A stretch of 64,000 bases of DNA from Bacteroidota bacterium (lineage in GTDB: Bacteria; Bacteroidota; Bacteroidia; Bacteroidales; UBA12077). The translations under genes and the position numbers were made by a program. Location: assembly GCA_020444275.1 (NCBI GenBank), contig JAHLLG010000003.1:62001-126000 (forward strand), in the 5' to 3' direction. The notes beneath the pieces were generated by a model that saw only the letters and a program-made list of their open reading frames with translations, did no database searches and was not told where the DNA came from. Numbering within the stretch: the stretch's first letter is position 1; each line of letters opens with the position of its first letter. Shown in pieces: positions 31,032 to 40,374 of the stretch.

Positions 31032-32471
31032 ATGGAATACAGATACTTAAAAATATTCTCGTTTTTCTCGATTCTTTTTATTGCGGTTGTAGTTACTGCT
31101 GCGATACGCTTGGATTTATTTGGCGCAGCAATTCATAATAAGGAGATTGTTTCCACATCTGCAAAGAAAGAAATAGAACAGATCTTTTATCAGGAGAAAG
31201 CAAATAAGATAGATTCTATTCTGCAACATAAAGCCAAAAAGTATTATTTCAATGGTAACGTGTTGGTGGCATACAAAGGTAATTGCATTTATAATGAATC
31301 GTTTGGGTATGCCGATATGTTAAGAAGAAAAAAGCTTGAAAAAGATGATATTTTTCAACTGGCATCGGTAAGTAAGCAATTTACAGCAATGGCTGTTATG
31401 ATTTTGAAAGAGCGTGATCTGTTAAGTTATGATGATTCAGTTACCAAGTATATTCCTGAATTTCCATATCCGCGAATTACGCTCAGAATGTTGTTAAATC
31501 ATACTTCAGGATTACCAAATTATTATTGGTTGGATGAGCATTGCTGGAAGGGTAAAGATGCCCCGGATAACGAGGATATAATCAAAATGCTGGCTGAAAA
31601 AAAGTTGAATTTATATTTTAGGCCTGGATCTCGGTGGGACTATTCTAATACCGGGTATATTATTTTAGCTTCGATAGTTGAGCGCATTACCAAAGAACCT
31701 TTTGCAGATTTTATGCAAGAGAATGTTTTTGATCCGCTGGATATGAATCGTACGTTCGTTTATAGTAGCACAGCAAGCAACAGTAAAAAAGACCGGCTGA
31801 TTGGTTATTATTACCGGGGCAGACGATATCGTATGATTCCGGAAACGGTTAACGATGGTGCTGTGGGTGACAAAGGAGTGTATTCAACAACCGAAGATTT
31901 ATTCAAATGGGATCAGGCGTTATATGATAATAAACTCGTTTCGGAAGAAACAATGAACGAGGCTATTTCTACTTTTAAGCTTCGTGATAAATACGAAATA
32001 CCATATGGTTTTGGGTTCAGAATACGTAAACGAAACGACAAAAAGATTGCATATCATCATGGTAAATGGAATGGTTTTAGAACCAGTTTGTTAAGATACG
32101 TGGAAGATACCAATACGGTTATTGTTCTTAATCATACCTCATCGTCGTTGAACTACTCAATCATCAGGGAAATACAGCAGGTATTAGACGATTCGACAAG
32201 TACTGATTTAACACATGAGGTGGTGGCAACAATTCTTGATGATGGCATTGAAAGTGCTGTAGAGTGCTATTTTAATCGCAATTTAGCAGGAAAAATAGTA
32301 TTAGACACATTGAAAATTGCAGAAGCAAGTAAATTATTATATGATACGAATTACCCTTCTACAGCTCAGGAGTTGATGCTATTTAAAGATATGTATGTAA
32401 AAGGAGAGTTAGATACTAACTTTCTAACAGATAAAAAGTTTCTGGAATCGTTATCGGTTAAATCGTATTAA
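31032..32471 (+). CDS. beta-lactamase-family serine hydrolase
   Basis: 479 residues. An N-terminal signal-anchor helix (about 8-28) is followed by a class C beta-lactamase-like/PBP domain. The nucleophile motif SxxK is S112-V-S-K115 in 'LASVSKQFTAM', the YxN motif is in 'WDYSNTGYI', and 'HHGKWNGFR' takes the place of KTG. Periplasmic esterase, D-aminopeptidase or transpeptidase-like activity is possible; an antibiotic-resistance role is not implied. A ~100-residue C-terminal extension is unrecognised. It is convergent with the Crp-family gene (1 bp apart). Confidence 0.88.
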   Translation: MEYRYLKIFSFFSILFIAVVVTAAIRLDLFGAAIHNKEIVSTSAKKEIEQIFYQEKANKIDSILQHKAKKYYFNGNVLVAYKGNCIYNESFGYADMLRRKKLEKDDIFQLASVSKQFTAMAVMILKERDLLSYDDSVTKYIPEFPYPRITLRMLLNHTSGLPNYYWLDEHCWKGKDAPDNEDIIKMLAEKKLNLYFRPGSRWDYSNTGYIILASIVERITKEPFADFMQENVFDPLDMNRTFVYSSTASNSKKDRLIGYYYRGRRYRMIPETVNDGAVGDKGVYSTTEDLFKWDQALYDNKLVSEETMNEAISTFKLRDKYEIPYGFGFRIRKRNDKKIAYHHGKWNGFRTSLLRYVEDTNTVIVLNHTSSSLNYSIIREIQQVLDDSTSTDLTHEVVATILDDGIESAVECYFNRNLAGKIVLDTLKIAEASKLLYDTNYPSTAQELMLFKDMYVKGELDTNFLTDKKFLESLSVKSY

Positions 32472-32472
32472 A

Positions 32473-33165
32473 TTAACCTAATTCGCTAATTCTTTCCAGT
32501 CCTTTAAAATCCAGAATTTTAATTTTTCTTCCATCTAACGAAATAATCTTTTCGCTTGCAAATGTTGATAGCGTTCGAATGGCATTTGATGTTGTCATGT
32601 TCGAAAGGTTAGCTATATCTTCTCTTGAAAGGTAAACTTTTATGGTTGATTCATCGGCTTCAAGTCCATATGTATCTTTTAAGAAAAGAAGTGATTCTGC
32701 CAATCGGCCACGAATATGTTTTTGAGTAAGAGTAACTGTTCTGTTATTTGAGAAACCTAGTTCAGATGCTAACGAGCGAATAATGCTTAATGAAAGTTCG
32801 TAGTTTGTTTTTAAAATAGAGAAGAGGGTTTCTTTTTCAATGGTACAAATCACGCTGTCTTCAATTGCTTCTGCAGATGCAAGGTAGTTTTGTTCGGCAA
32901 AAAGCGCTCTATAACCAATAAAACCAACAGGTTTAGCCATACGTACAATTTGTTCTCTTCCGCCTACACCTTCTTTAAAGATCTTCACTTTACCTTTCGA
33001 AAGACAAATTAAACCGTTGGGTTTATCACCTTCTTTGTAAATAATATCGTTTTTTTTGTAGTAAGTACATGTGCTGTTTTTCTTCAGAAGTTCTTTTTCT
33101 TCCTGGTTAAGAACACTGAAAACAGACATTTGGTTATCAATTATATTATGACATTCAACGTTCAT
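32473..33165 (-). CDS. Crp/Fnr-family transcriptional regulator
   Basis: 230 residues. The cyclic-nucleotide-binding fold occupies ~10-130 ('GDKPNGLICLSKGKVKIF'), followed by a Crp-type winged helix ('LSREDIANLSNMTTSNAIRT'). The Cys pattern of oxygen-sensing Fnr is not present, although scattered cysteines occur. In Bacteroidota such regulators often respond to redox or nitrosative stress; the ligand is unknown here. It is monocistronic, with a -7 element at 33201-33208. Confidence 0.9.
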   Translation of the reverse strand: MNVECHNIIDNQMSVFSVLNQEEKELLKKNSTCTYYKKNDIIYKEGDKPNGLICLSKGKVKIFKEGVGGREQIVRMAKPVGFIGYRALFAEQNYLASAEAIEDSVICTIEKETLFSILKTNYELSLSIIRSLASELGFSNNRTVTLTQKHIRGRLAESLLFLKDTYGLEADESTIKVYLSREDIANLSNMTTSNAIRTLSTFASEKIISLDGRKIKILDFKGLERISELG

Positions 33166-33200
33166 CGATGTGGTTTTTGTAAAATATGTTAAAAAACATA

Positions 33201-33208
33201 CAAATTTA
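33201..33208 (-). promoter_or_regulatory. promoter of the Crp-family gene
   Basis: TAAATTTG on the minus strand (TAnnTTTG), 35 nt before the ATG. A TTTG (33225-33228) lies 16 nt upstream as a possible -33. Confidence 0.55.
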
Positions 33209-33278
33209 AACTTTTAGCCTAAAACAAAAAATATTTTCTTCAAAATTGGATTTAATTTTCAATTATATGATAAAACAA

Positions 33279-33304
33279 AAGGAAGGTTTATTAAGACCTT
33301 CCTT
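33279..33304 (-). terminator. terminator of nadE
   Basis: AAGGAAGGT (33279-33287) / ACCTTCCTT (33296-33304), a perfect 9-bp stem with an 8-nt loop and a T-rich tail on the minus strand, 7 nt after the nadE stop. Confidence 0.9.
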
Positions 33305-33310
33305 CCGGTT

Positions 33311-34969
33311 TTAGTTATATTTAGCTACCAAAGGCATTCTTCTTCCGGCTCCGAATGCTTTTGATGATATTCGTAAAACCGGTGGAGCCTGATATCTTTT
33401 ATATTCATTAGTATCTGCCAGTTTAATGATTCGTTCAACTGTTTCTCGCTCAAAACCTTCATCAACGATTTCATCCAGCGGTTTTTGTAATTCGATATAT
33501 TCGAATAAGATTTTATCTAATACATCATAGTCAGGCAATGAATCAGAGTCTTTTTGATCTGGACGTAGCTCTGCCGACGGAGGTTTAACTATTGTATTTT
33601 CAGGTATTATTTCTGATTTTCTGTTGATATATCGGGCCAATTTATACACATCGGCTTTATATACATCTCCTAAAACAGAAAGTCCACCATTCATGTCGCC
33701 ATATAAAGTACTATAGCCAACTGCTGCTTCACTTTTGTTTGAAGTGTTTAGCAGGATATTTCCAAACTTATTCGATAGTGCCATGAGTAATGTTCCTCTT
33801 GCGCGTGCCTGAATATTTTCTTCGGTAATATCTTCTGATAATCCTTCAAATATAGGGCTTAAAGACTCATTAAAGCTGTCGACAACATTCTGTATGTTAA
33901 CAATATCATACTCAACTCCAAGGTTTTTAGCTAACTTTTCTGCATCAGTAACAGAGTGTTGCGATGAATATTTTGAGGGTAAAAGTAGCACTCGTAAGTT
34001 TTTAGCCCCTAATGCCCGTTCGGCAATAACTAACGATACTGCAGAATCTATTCCACCAGATAAACCCAAAGTAGCTGTTTTAAATTTCATCTTTTTGAAA
34101 TAGTCCCGAATACCTAGTACCAAAGCATCATGAATCTTTGCAATTACATTTGGCTCTTCATCAATCGTCTTTTTGTGTTTGGCCGAAACAAAATCTTCCA
34201 GCTCAAAAATTTTATAGTCTTCCTCAAAGAGTTTTAATTCATCGGCAATCGTTCCATCGGGATTTACGACAAGCGAACCGCCATCAAAAATAAGTTCTGT
34301 TTGCGCGCCAACCTGATTTACATTAAATAAAGGTAGGTTATACTTTTTTGCATTTCGAATAAACACATTTTTGCGTCCCCAGATTTTGGTATATGAAAAT
34401 GGCGATGCTGCAATGTTTACAATAAAATCAGGTTTCTGTTTAACCAACTGATCCATAGGTGTTACATTGTACAGCTGATTCTTGGCAAATGTGTTTTCTA
34501 CAGGCTGAAAATCCCATAAGTCTTCGCAGATAGTTATGGCTATTTTCTTATCCTTGTATTCAACAACACTAAACTTATCGTTTGGCTCAAAATAGCGGTA
34601 TTCATCAAAAATATCGTAGGTTGGGAGTAATGTTTTATTCTGAATGTGCTGTATCTCTCCATCGACAATAAAAATTGCCGAGTTAAAAAGCCTTTTCCCT
34701 TTTTGATGATAATTTAACGTTGGAGAACCAATAATAACTCCAATATTTTTGCTGCTTGCTACAATATCTTCAACTGCTGTATCGCATTGCTCAATAAACG
34801 ATTTTTTCTCCAGCAGGTCTTGTGGCGGATAACCACAAACCGACAATTCAGAGAAAATAATCAAATCAACCTGATCAATTTTGGCCTGTTCAATCAGATC
34901 AATAATTTTTGCTGTATTGTTCTTGAAGTTACCAATGTGGTAGTTTAGTTGTGCCAGAGCAATTTTCAT
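33311..34969 (-). CDS. nadE: glutamine-dependent NAD+ synthetase
   Basis: 552 residues. The N-terminal carbon-nitrogen hydrolase domain (about 1-260) has the Glu ('FSELSVCGYPPQDLLEK'), Lys and Cys ('ITICEDLWDF') triad and supplies ammonia from glutamine. The C-terminal NAD synthetase domain has the P-loop 'GLSGGIDSAVS' and 'NTSNKSEAAVGY'. It converts deamido-NAD to NAD. A beta-barrel gene lies just upstream (20-bp gap), and gldB is divergent beyond it. nadE near gldB also occurs in gliding Flavobacteria. Confidence 0.96.
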   Translation of the reverse strand: MKIALAQLNYHIGNFKNNTAKIIDLIEQAKIDQVDLIIFSELSVCGYPPQDLLEKKSFIEQCDTAVEDIVASSKNIGVIIGSPTLNYHQKGKRLFNSAIFIVDGEIQHIQNKTLLPTYDIFDEYRYFEPNDKFSVVEYKDKKIAITICEDLWDFQPVENTFAKNQLYNVTPMDQLVKQKPDFIVNIAASPFSYTKIWGRKNVFIRNAKKYNLPLFNVNQVGAQTELIFDGGSLVVNPDGTIADELKLFEEDYKIFELEDFVSAKHKKTIDEEPNVIAKIHDALVLGIRDYFKKMKFKTATLGLSGGIDSAVSLVIAERALGAKNLRVLLLPSKYSSQHSVTDAEKLAKNLGVEYDIVNIQNVVDSFNESLSPIFEGLSEDITEENIQARARGTLLMALSNKFGNILLNTSNKSEAAVGYSTLYGDMNGGLSVLGDVYKADVYKLARYINRKSEIIPENTIVKPPSAELRPDQKDSDSLPDYDVLDKILFEYIELQKPLDEIVDEGFERETVERIIKLADTNEYKRYQAPPVLRISSKAFGAGRRMPLVAKYN

Positions 34970-34989
34970 TCAATATTTTTTTTGAATTA

Positions 34990-35649
34990 TTAAAACAGAA
35001 TTCCTAGTCTAATAGCGATATTACTTAAAGTAACCTTGCTGTCTTCTCCATCGGTAATATCAACAAATCCGTTGGTGTATGTTAATCCCACAACAATAGC
35101 TGCGTTGCCTCCAATGGAATATTCGGCTCCCGCTCCAATGTAATAGCCCAAATTAAATAAGCGAATCTCATCACTTATATTTTCATTTTGTAAATCAACA
35201 TCATCAACTTCGGCGGTTGCTTTTATATTTATTCCACTATTTAATCCCAAATGAGTAAAAAAGGTCCAATAACCGATTTCATTGGTTTTTAATTTTAAGC
35301 CTAACGGAACATTTATATATTGTAGTTTATATTCTACGGTGCTGCCAATTAATAGATCTTGATCTCCTCCATTTGTTTTTAATGATTTATCCATGTTAAA
35401 TGTAAGATTTCCGCCCACGTTATTAATAGAAACTCCGGTCATGATCGCATAATTGTCTGCAAAAAACTTATCTACATTTAAACCGATATTGACACCCATT
35501 TTTGATCCGTCATTCTCGATAGAAGTGTAATCCGAATTCATCCAGGTAAACTTAGGATCAACAAATACCGTGAATCGCAAGTTGCTGTGTTGAGCAAAAA
35601 TCTGTATGGTCGACAGAAGTAATATTGAAATGAATAAATACTTTTTCAT
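34990..35649 (-). CDS. outer-membrane beta-barrel protein
   Basis: 219 residues with a signal peptide ('YLFISILLLSTIQIFA', cleavage after 'FAQ') and alternating amphipathic strands: 'GVNIGLNVDKFFADNYAIMTG', then 'PLGLKLKTNEIGYWTFF' and 'GAGAEYSIGGNAAIVVGLTY', ending 'IRLGILF' with terminal Phe. It fits the small 8-strand OMP_b-brl family. Function unknown; perhaps structural or a small porin-like barrel. It is probably co-transcribed with nadE. A GTTGCATGCAAC palindrome lies upstream at 35675-35686. Confidence 0.85.
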   Translation of the reverse strand: MKKYLFISILLLSTIQIFAQHSNLRFTVFVDPKFTWMNSDYTSIENDGSKMGVNIGLNVDKFFADNYAIMTGVSINNVGGNLTFNMDKSLKTNGGDQDLLIGSTVEYKLQYINVPLGLKLKTNEIGYWTFFTHLGLNSGINIKATAEVDDVDLQNENISDEIRLFNLGYYIGAGAEYSIGGNAAIVVGLTYTNGFVDITDGEDSKVTLSNIAIRLGILF

Positions 35650-35877
35650 ACGAATAGTTTTTATTTGTTTTTAGGTTGCATGCAACTGAATAAAAAAATA
35701 TCATTAAAATTAATCATAAATGATGATTTTTTTAATTCTTGTTTCATACTTTTAGGCTTTATTTTTAGTTAATACAAAAATAGACAAAAATCATTCTATT
35801 TAAAGTGATTTTTGAGGTTTGTGATCAAAAATCGGACCTTTTTGTTTTATTCTTAAGAAATTAAAAAATAATAGGAA

Positions 35878-36888
35878 ATGATTAAAAAGTTAGCACCAGT
35901 ATTAGTTCTTACTTTAGCCTTGCTGAATTCATGTTCTAACAAAAATAGATTTGATATTGATGTATCGGATGTAAGTATTGATTTAGAGGTTAAACGATTA
36001 GATCAAGACCTTTTTGAAATCGATCCTGCTAGTTTAACGGAAGAAATACCTGAACTGATTGATAACTACGGAGAATTTTTTGAATTATACAGTTACAGAG
36101 TAATACGATTGGGAAATCCTTATGCAAAAGGATTTGGAGACTCGCTTGTAAACTTTGTTACCAATTATCATATTAATCTTATCTCCGAAAAAGTAAAAGA
36201 GGTATTCCCCGATTTTGAATCATATGAACAGGAGTTAATTAGTTCATTTACGCGTTATAAATACTACTTTCCCGAAAGAGATATTCCAACTGTTTACACC
36301 TATATTGGAGGATTTAATCAATCAATTGTTGTGGCTGATAGTATCCTCGGAATTGGGCTTGATAAGTATTTGGGAGAGGACTGTGAATTTTACGATCGCC
36401 TGGGTATTGCCAACTATATGCAACAAAGCATGAATCCGGAGAATGTTCCGGTTGATGCTTTACGAGCCTGGATATTAACAGAATTTGTATACAACGATAA
36501 AGTGGATAATTTGGTAAACAACATGGTTTATCAGGGAAAGATTCAATACCTTTTGGATGCCTTAATGCCTGAGCTTCAAGATTCGCTTAAAATGGGATTT
36601 ACAGCAGAACAAACCCGATGGTGTATACAGAATGAAAAACAGATGTGGAACTATTTAATTGAAAATAAGTTACTTTTTTCAACAGACTACATGACCATTA
36701 ACAAACATATTAATCCAGCTCCGTTTACATCAGGATATCCGCAAGATTCCCCGGGTAGAGCCTCTGTTTGGTTAGGGTGGCAAATCGTTAAAGCCTATAT
36801 GGACAGAAAACCGGAAGTTTCAGTTAAGGATTTAATGCTAGATGATGACTATCAGAAGATCCTGTCTGAGTCGAGATATGAGCCTTAG
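35878..36888 (+). CDS. gldB: gliding-motility lipoprotein GldB
   Basis: 336 residues. A lipoprotein signal peptide ('LVLTLALLNSC', Cys near 19) is followed by the GldB domain: 'EVKRLDQDLFEIDP', 'YTYIGGFNQSIVVADSILGIG', 'MWNYLIENKLLFSTDY' and 'PGRASVWLGWQIVKAYM'. GldB is needed for gliding and type 9 secretion in Flavobacterium, but homologues also occur in non-gliding Bacteroidota. It is anchored to a membrane facing the periplasm. No other gld gene is in the window, so motility cannot be concluded. Confidence 0.92.
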   Translation: MIKKLAPVLVLTLALLNSCSNKNRFDIDVSDVSIDLEVKRLDQDLFEIDPASLTEEIPELIDNYGEFFELYSYRVIRLGNPYAKGFGDSLVNFVTNYHINLISEKVKEVFPDFESYEQELISSFTRYKYYFPERDIPTVYTYIGGFNQSIVVADSILGIGLDKYLGEDCEFYDRLGIANYMQQSMNPENVPVDALRAWILTEFVYNDKVDNLVNNMVYQGKIQYLLDALMPELQDSLKMGFTAEQTRWCIQNEKQMWNYLIENKLLFSTDYMTINKHINPAPFTSGYPQDSPGRASVWLGWQIVKAYMDRKPEVSVKDLMLDDDYQKILSESRYEP

Positions 36889-37100
36889 TTTGCCTCTCTA
36901 AGCTACCTTCAAATGAATGTTTGTGTTAGCATAATTTATTTTGTTTAACTTTTAACTGGTTTAATCATAGGAATATAAAACAAACAGTGAACAAATTTTT
37001 TTGTTAAGCGTTTCACTAGTAAAAATTAACAAATCAATTCATTTATTTATATGGATTTTTTAATTTTAGTGAAATCAACCTTACAATAATTTAAAAATAT

Positions 37101-38777
37101 ATGACTATGAAATCAGACATTGAAATTGCTCAAAGTTCTAAAATTCGCCCTATTGTTGATATTGCAAAACAACTTCATATCCAAGAAGATGATTTGGAAT
37201 TATACGGAAAGTATAAAGCCAAATTGCCCCTTAAGTTAATTGATGAAGAAAAAGTTAAACAAGGTAAGCTAATCCTGGTAACAGCAATTACCCCAACTCC
37301 GGCCGGAGAAGGAAAAACAACAACATCTATTGGGTTAACACAAGCGTTAAACAAAATAGGTAAAAAAACCACTGTCGTATTACGCGAACCATCGTTAGGA
37401 CCTGTATTTGGTATTAAAGGTGGAGCTGCTGGAGGAGGATACTCACAGGTAATTCCAATGGAAGATATCAATTTACACTTTACAGGCGATTTATCGGCTG
37501 TTGAGAAGGCGCACAATCTGTTAGCTGCCATGATTGATAATAATATTCAGGCAAAAGATGGAAATCTGGGGCTAGATCCTCGTACCATTGAGTGGAAACG
37601 TGTTATGGATATGAACGAACGGGCATTACGAGATATTGTAATTGGTTTGGGAGGTCCGAAACAGGGAGTGCCTCGCGAATCAGGGTTTCATATTACAGCA
37701 GCTTCAGAGGTAATGGCAACATTATGTACAGCAAGAGATTTAAATGATTTAAAGAAAAGGTTAGGAAACATTTTTATTGGATATACCTATGAAGGTAAAG
37801 CCATATTCGCCCGCGATTTGAAAGCAGAAGGAGCAATGACAGTTTTATTGAAAGATGCGATCAAACCGAATTTGGTTCAAACACTTGAAGGTAATCCTGC
37901 TATTATTCATGGTGGTCCGTTTGCTAATATTGCACAGGGAACCAATACCATTATTGCTACAAAAATGGGATTATCATTAAGTGATTATGTTGTTACCGAA
38001 GCTGGTTTTGCAAGTGATCTGGGTGCAGAGAAATTTTTTAATATTAAATCACAATATGGCGATTTAATGCCGAATGCCGTTGTTATTGTAGCTACCATAA
38101 GAGCATTAAAATATCATGGTGGTGCAAAACTGGCCGATTTGGGTAATGAAGATCTTTCTGCGCTCGAAAAGGGATTTGAGAATTTAGATAAGCACATTGA
38201 AAATATGCAGTATTATAACTTCAGGCCTGTTGTTGCGATCAATAAGTTTGCAACAGATACAGAAGCTGAAATAGAACTGTTAAAAAAATACTTAGAGAAT
38301 AAAGGTATAACTGTAGCCATAAACGATGCCTGGGCAAAAGGTGGAGATGGTGCTATCGAATTAGCGGAGAAAGTTGTTGAATCGGTATCGGAATGCCCAA
38401 CTTGCTTTAGACCTTTATACGAACTGGACTGGAGTTTTGAAAAGAAAATAGAGGCCATTGCAACAAAAATGTATGGTGCAAAGAATGTTGAATATACTGT
38501 GAAAGCGAAGAATCAGTTGCAGAAAATTAATGATCTCGGTCTTTCAAATTTGGCTGTTTGTATAGCTAAAACACAGAAATCATTATCAGACGATGCACAC
38601 AAAAAGGGACGGCCAAGAGATTTTACAGTTAAAATCAGAGAAGTTGAATTGTCATCGGGAGCCGGGTTTATTGTCCCTATTGCAGGTACTATTATGAGAA
38701 TGCCCGGATTACCAGGTAAACCGTCGGCTGAGAAAATCGATATTGATGAAAATGGAAATATTACAGGTTTGTTCTAA
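37101..38777 (+). CDS. fhs: formate-tetrahydrofolate ligase
   Basis: 558 residues (start ATG 37101, or the in-frame ATG at 37107). Motifs: 'ITPTPAGEGKTTTSIGLTQA' (ATP-binding P-loop), 'REPSLGPVFGIKGGAAGGGY' and 'PFANIAQGTNTI'. It condenses formate with tetrahydrofolate using ATP, giving 10-formyl-THF for purines, fMet-tRNA and one-carbon metabolism. It appears monocistronic, with a terminator at 38804. Confidence 0.97.
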   Translation: MTMKSDIEIAQSSKIRPIVDIAKQLHIQEDDLELYGKYKAKLPLKLIDEEKVKQGKLILVTAITPTPAGEGKTTTSIGLTQALNKIGKKTTVVLREPSLGPVFGIKGGAAGGGYSQVIPMEDINLHFTGDLSAVEKAHNLLAAMIDNNIQAKDGNLGLDPRTIEWKRVMDMNERALRDIVIGLGGPKQGVPRESGFHITAASEVMATLCTARDLNDLKKRLGNIFIGYTYEGKAIFARDLKAEGAMTVLLKDAIKPNLVQTLEGNPAIIHGGPFANIAQGTNTIIATKMGLSLSDYVVTEAGFASDLGAEKFFNIKSQYGDLMPNAVVIVATIRALKYHGGAKLADLGNEDLSALEKGFENLDKHIENMQYYNFRPVVAINKFATDTEAEIELLKKYLENKGITVAINDAWAKGGDGAIELAEKVVESVSECPTCFRPLYELDWSFEKKIEAIATKMYGAKNVEYTVKAKNQLQKINDLGLSNLAVCIAKTQKSLSDDAHKKGRPRDFTVKIREVELSSGAGFIVPIAGTIMRMPGLPGKPSAEKIDIDENGNITGLF

Positions 38778-38803
38778 GGTTAGATAATTAGCTTTATTTT
38801 ATT

Positions 38804-38831
38804 AAGTCCATGCTTTAAATAGTATGGACTT
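38804..38831 (+). terminator. terminator of fhs
   Basis: AAGTCCAT (38804-38811) / ATGGACTT (38824-38831) with a 12-nt AT loop, followed by TTGTTTTTT. Confidence 0.85.
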
Positions 38832-38848
38832 TTGTTTTTTATTATTTA

Positions 38849-38856
38849 TATCTTTG
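38849..38856 (+). promoter_or_regulatory. -7 promoter element of the mscL operon
   Basis: TATCTTTG (TAnnTTTG), 23 nt before the mscL ATG. A TTTG at 38831-38834 is only 14 nt upstream. Confidence 0.5.
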
Positions 38857-38879
38857 TTATAACTAAAGATGTTATTCTT

Positions 38880-39311
38880 ATGAAAGTTTTCAAAGAATTT
38901 AAAGAGTTTGCTGTCAAAGGTAATATGATTGATATGGCAATCGGTGTTATTATTGGAACAGCTTTTGGAAGAATAATTACGTCGCTGGTTGAAGATATCA
39001 TCATGCCGCCATTTGGTTACATTTTAGGAAAATTTAATTTTGCTACACTCAATATTGTGCTAAAAGAAGCCGAAATAAATGATTCCGGAGGAATTATAAA
39101 AGAAGCAATAACACTTAATTATGGTAATTTTATTCAGGTTTTATTAAACTTTATTATCATTGCTATTACCATATTTTTCTTTATAAAGCTGATAAATGTA
39201 ATACGAAGAAAAGCAGACGATCCTGACAATAAAACCGTATCTACACCAAAAGATATTGAATTACTCTCAGAAATTCGCGATTTATTAAAAGATCATAAAA
39301 AAAACCAATGA
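38880..39311 (+). CDS. mscL: large-conductance mechanosensitive channel
   Basis: 143 residues from ATG 38880; an in-frame start at 38832 lies inside the fhs terminator and is rejected. The N-terminal amphipathic helix 'FKEFKEFAVKGNMIDMAIGV' leads into TM1 'IIGTAFGRIITSLVEDI'. TM2 is 'FIQVLLNFIIIAITIFFFI', and the C-terminal helix is charged. A homopentamer opens under membrane tension to release solutes on hypo-osmotic shock. The stop overlaps the next start (ATGA), so it is translationally coupled to the MEMO-family lipoprotein gene. Confidence 0.96.
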   Translation: MKVFKEFKEFAVKGNMIDMAIGVIIGTAFGRIITSLVEDIIMPPFGYILGKFNFATLNIVLKEAEINDSGGIIKEAITLNYGNFIQVLLNFIIIAITIFFFIKLINVIRRKADDPDNKTVSTPKDIELLSEIRDLLKDHKKNQ

Positions 39312-40369
39312 AAAGAGTTGTACTATTATTAGTAGCTATCACTTTGATAAATTACGCTTGTAAAGTGCCAACGGAAAGTTCTCAACGTAGCGTCAGACAA
39401 GTAGTAGATTCTGTTGGATTTGCCAAATACAACTGGCAGATGGACTCTATAGTTAAACGGATGGATTTTAATCAAGGGAAAGACAATTTGTGGCGGGTGG
39501 CTATTTCTCCACACGATGATTATGCTTATGTTGGAGATTTGTATCCCAAAATATTGAATGGAGTAAAAGCTAAAACAGTAGTTCTGTTTGGGGTTGCTCA
39601 TAAAGCAAAAACATATAACCTGGAAGATCAGTTAATCTTTGATTCTTTCGATGCATGGTCGGCACCTTATGGTGAGGTAAAGGTTTCTAAATTTAGAGAT
39701 GATTTAATCTCAAAATTACCGGTCGATTTTTCGATAGTGCATAATGAAATGCACCAGGTTGAGCATTCGCTGGAAGCACTAATTCCTTTTTTGCAATACC
39801 AAAACAGGGAGCTAGAGATTATACCTGTGTTGGTACCTTATATGTCGTTTGATAAAATGCAGGAAATTGCCATAACTTTTTCAGGTGCTCTATCAGAAAT
39901 TATGAAAAAGAGCGATTTGGTATGGGGCAAAGATATATCCATACTTATTTCGACCGATGCAGTGCATTATGGCGATGAAGACTGGGGTGGAAAAAACTAT
40001 GCTCCTTACGGAACCGACGAAAATGGTTTACTTGAAGTAAAAAACAAGGAGATTGAAATCATTAATGAGTGTTTACTTGGCGAAGTAACTCCTGAAAAGA
40101 TCAAAAAATTTGTAAGTTATACCGTACAAGAATCAGATTATAAAGAGTATAAATGGACCTGGTGCGGACGATATTCGGTTCCTTTCGGATTGCTGACTTC
40201 TTATTTTTTAAATAAATCTATCGGGAACAGTGTTCTAAAAGGAAGCTTTATTGGTTATGCTAACAGCATAGATCATCAAACATTACAAGTTAATGATTTA
40301 AACATGGGAACAACTGCTCCGGCTAATAATCATCATTTTGTAGGTTATCCTGCCGTGGGATATAAGTAG
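39308..40369 (+). CDS. exported MEMO-family (AmmeMemoRadiSam B-like) lipoprotein
   Basis: 353 residues. A lipoprotein signal peptide with lipobox 'INYAC' (Cys18) precedes a MEMO-like domain. Residues matching the metal site of human MEMO1 are present: H69 ('ISPHDDYAYVG'), H98 ('GVAHKA'), D217/H220 ('STDAVHYG') and C286 ('TWCGRYSVPFGLL'). MEMO resembles ring-cleaving iron dioxygenases and is normally cytoplasmic, so a secreted form is unusual. It overlaps mscL by 4 bp and lies 5 bp before a histidine-kinase gene, which suggests an envelope role. Confidence 0.85.
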   Translation: MKRVVLLLVAITLINYACKVPTESSQRSVRQVVDSVGFAKYNWQMDSIVKRMDFNQGKDNLWRVAISPHDDYAYVGDLYPKILNGVKAKTVVLFGVAHKAKTYNLEDQLIFDSFDAWSAPYGEVKVSKFRDDLISKLPVDFSIVHNEMHQVEHSLEALIPFLQYQNRELEIIPVLVPYMSFDKMQEIAITFSGALSEIMKKSDLVWGKDISILISTDAVHYGDEDWGGKNYAPYGTDENGLLEVKNKEIEIINECLLGEVTPEKIKKFVSYTVQESDYKEYKWTWCGRYSVPFGLLTSYFLNKSIGNSVLKGSFIGYANSIDHQTLQVNDLNMGTTAPANNHHFVGYPAVGYK

Positions 40370-40374
40370 AAGAA

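Noticed and set aside
31032-32471. Antibiotic-resistance beta-lactamase
   Set aside because: The SxxK and YxN motifs are present but HxG-type context and the large extension fit a general serine hydrolase of the family; no basis for a resistance claim.
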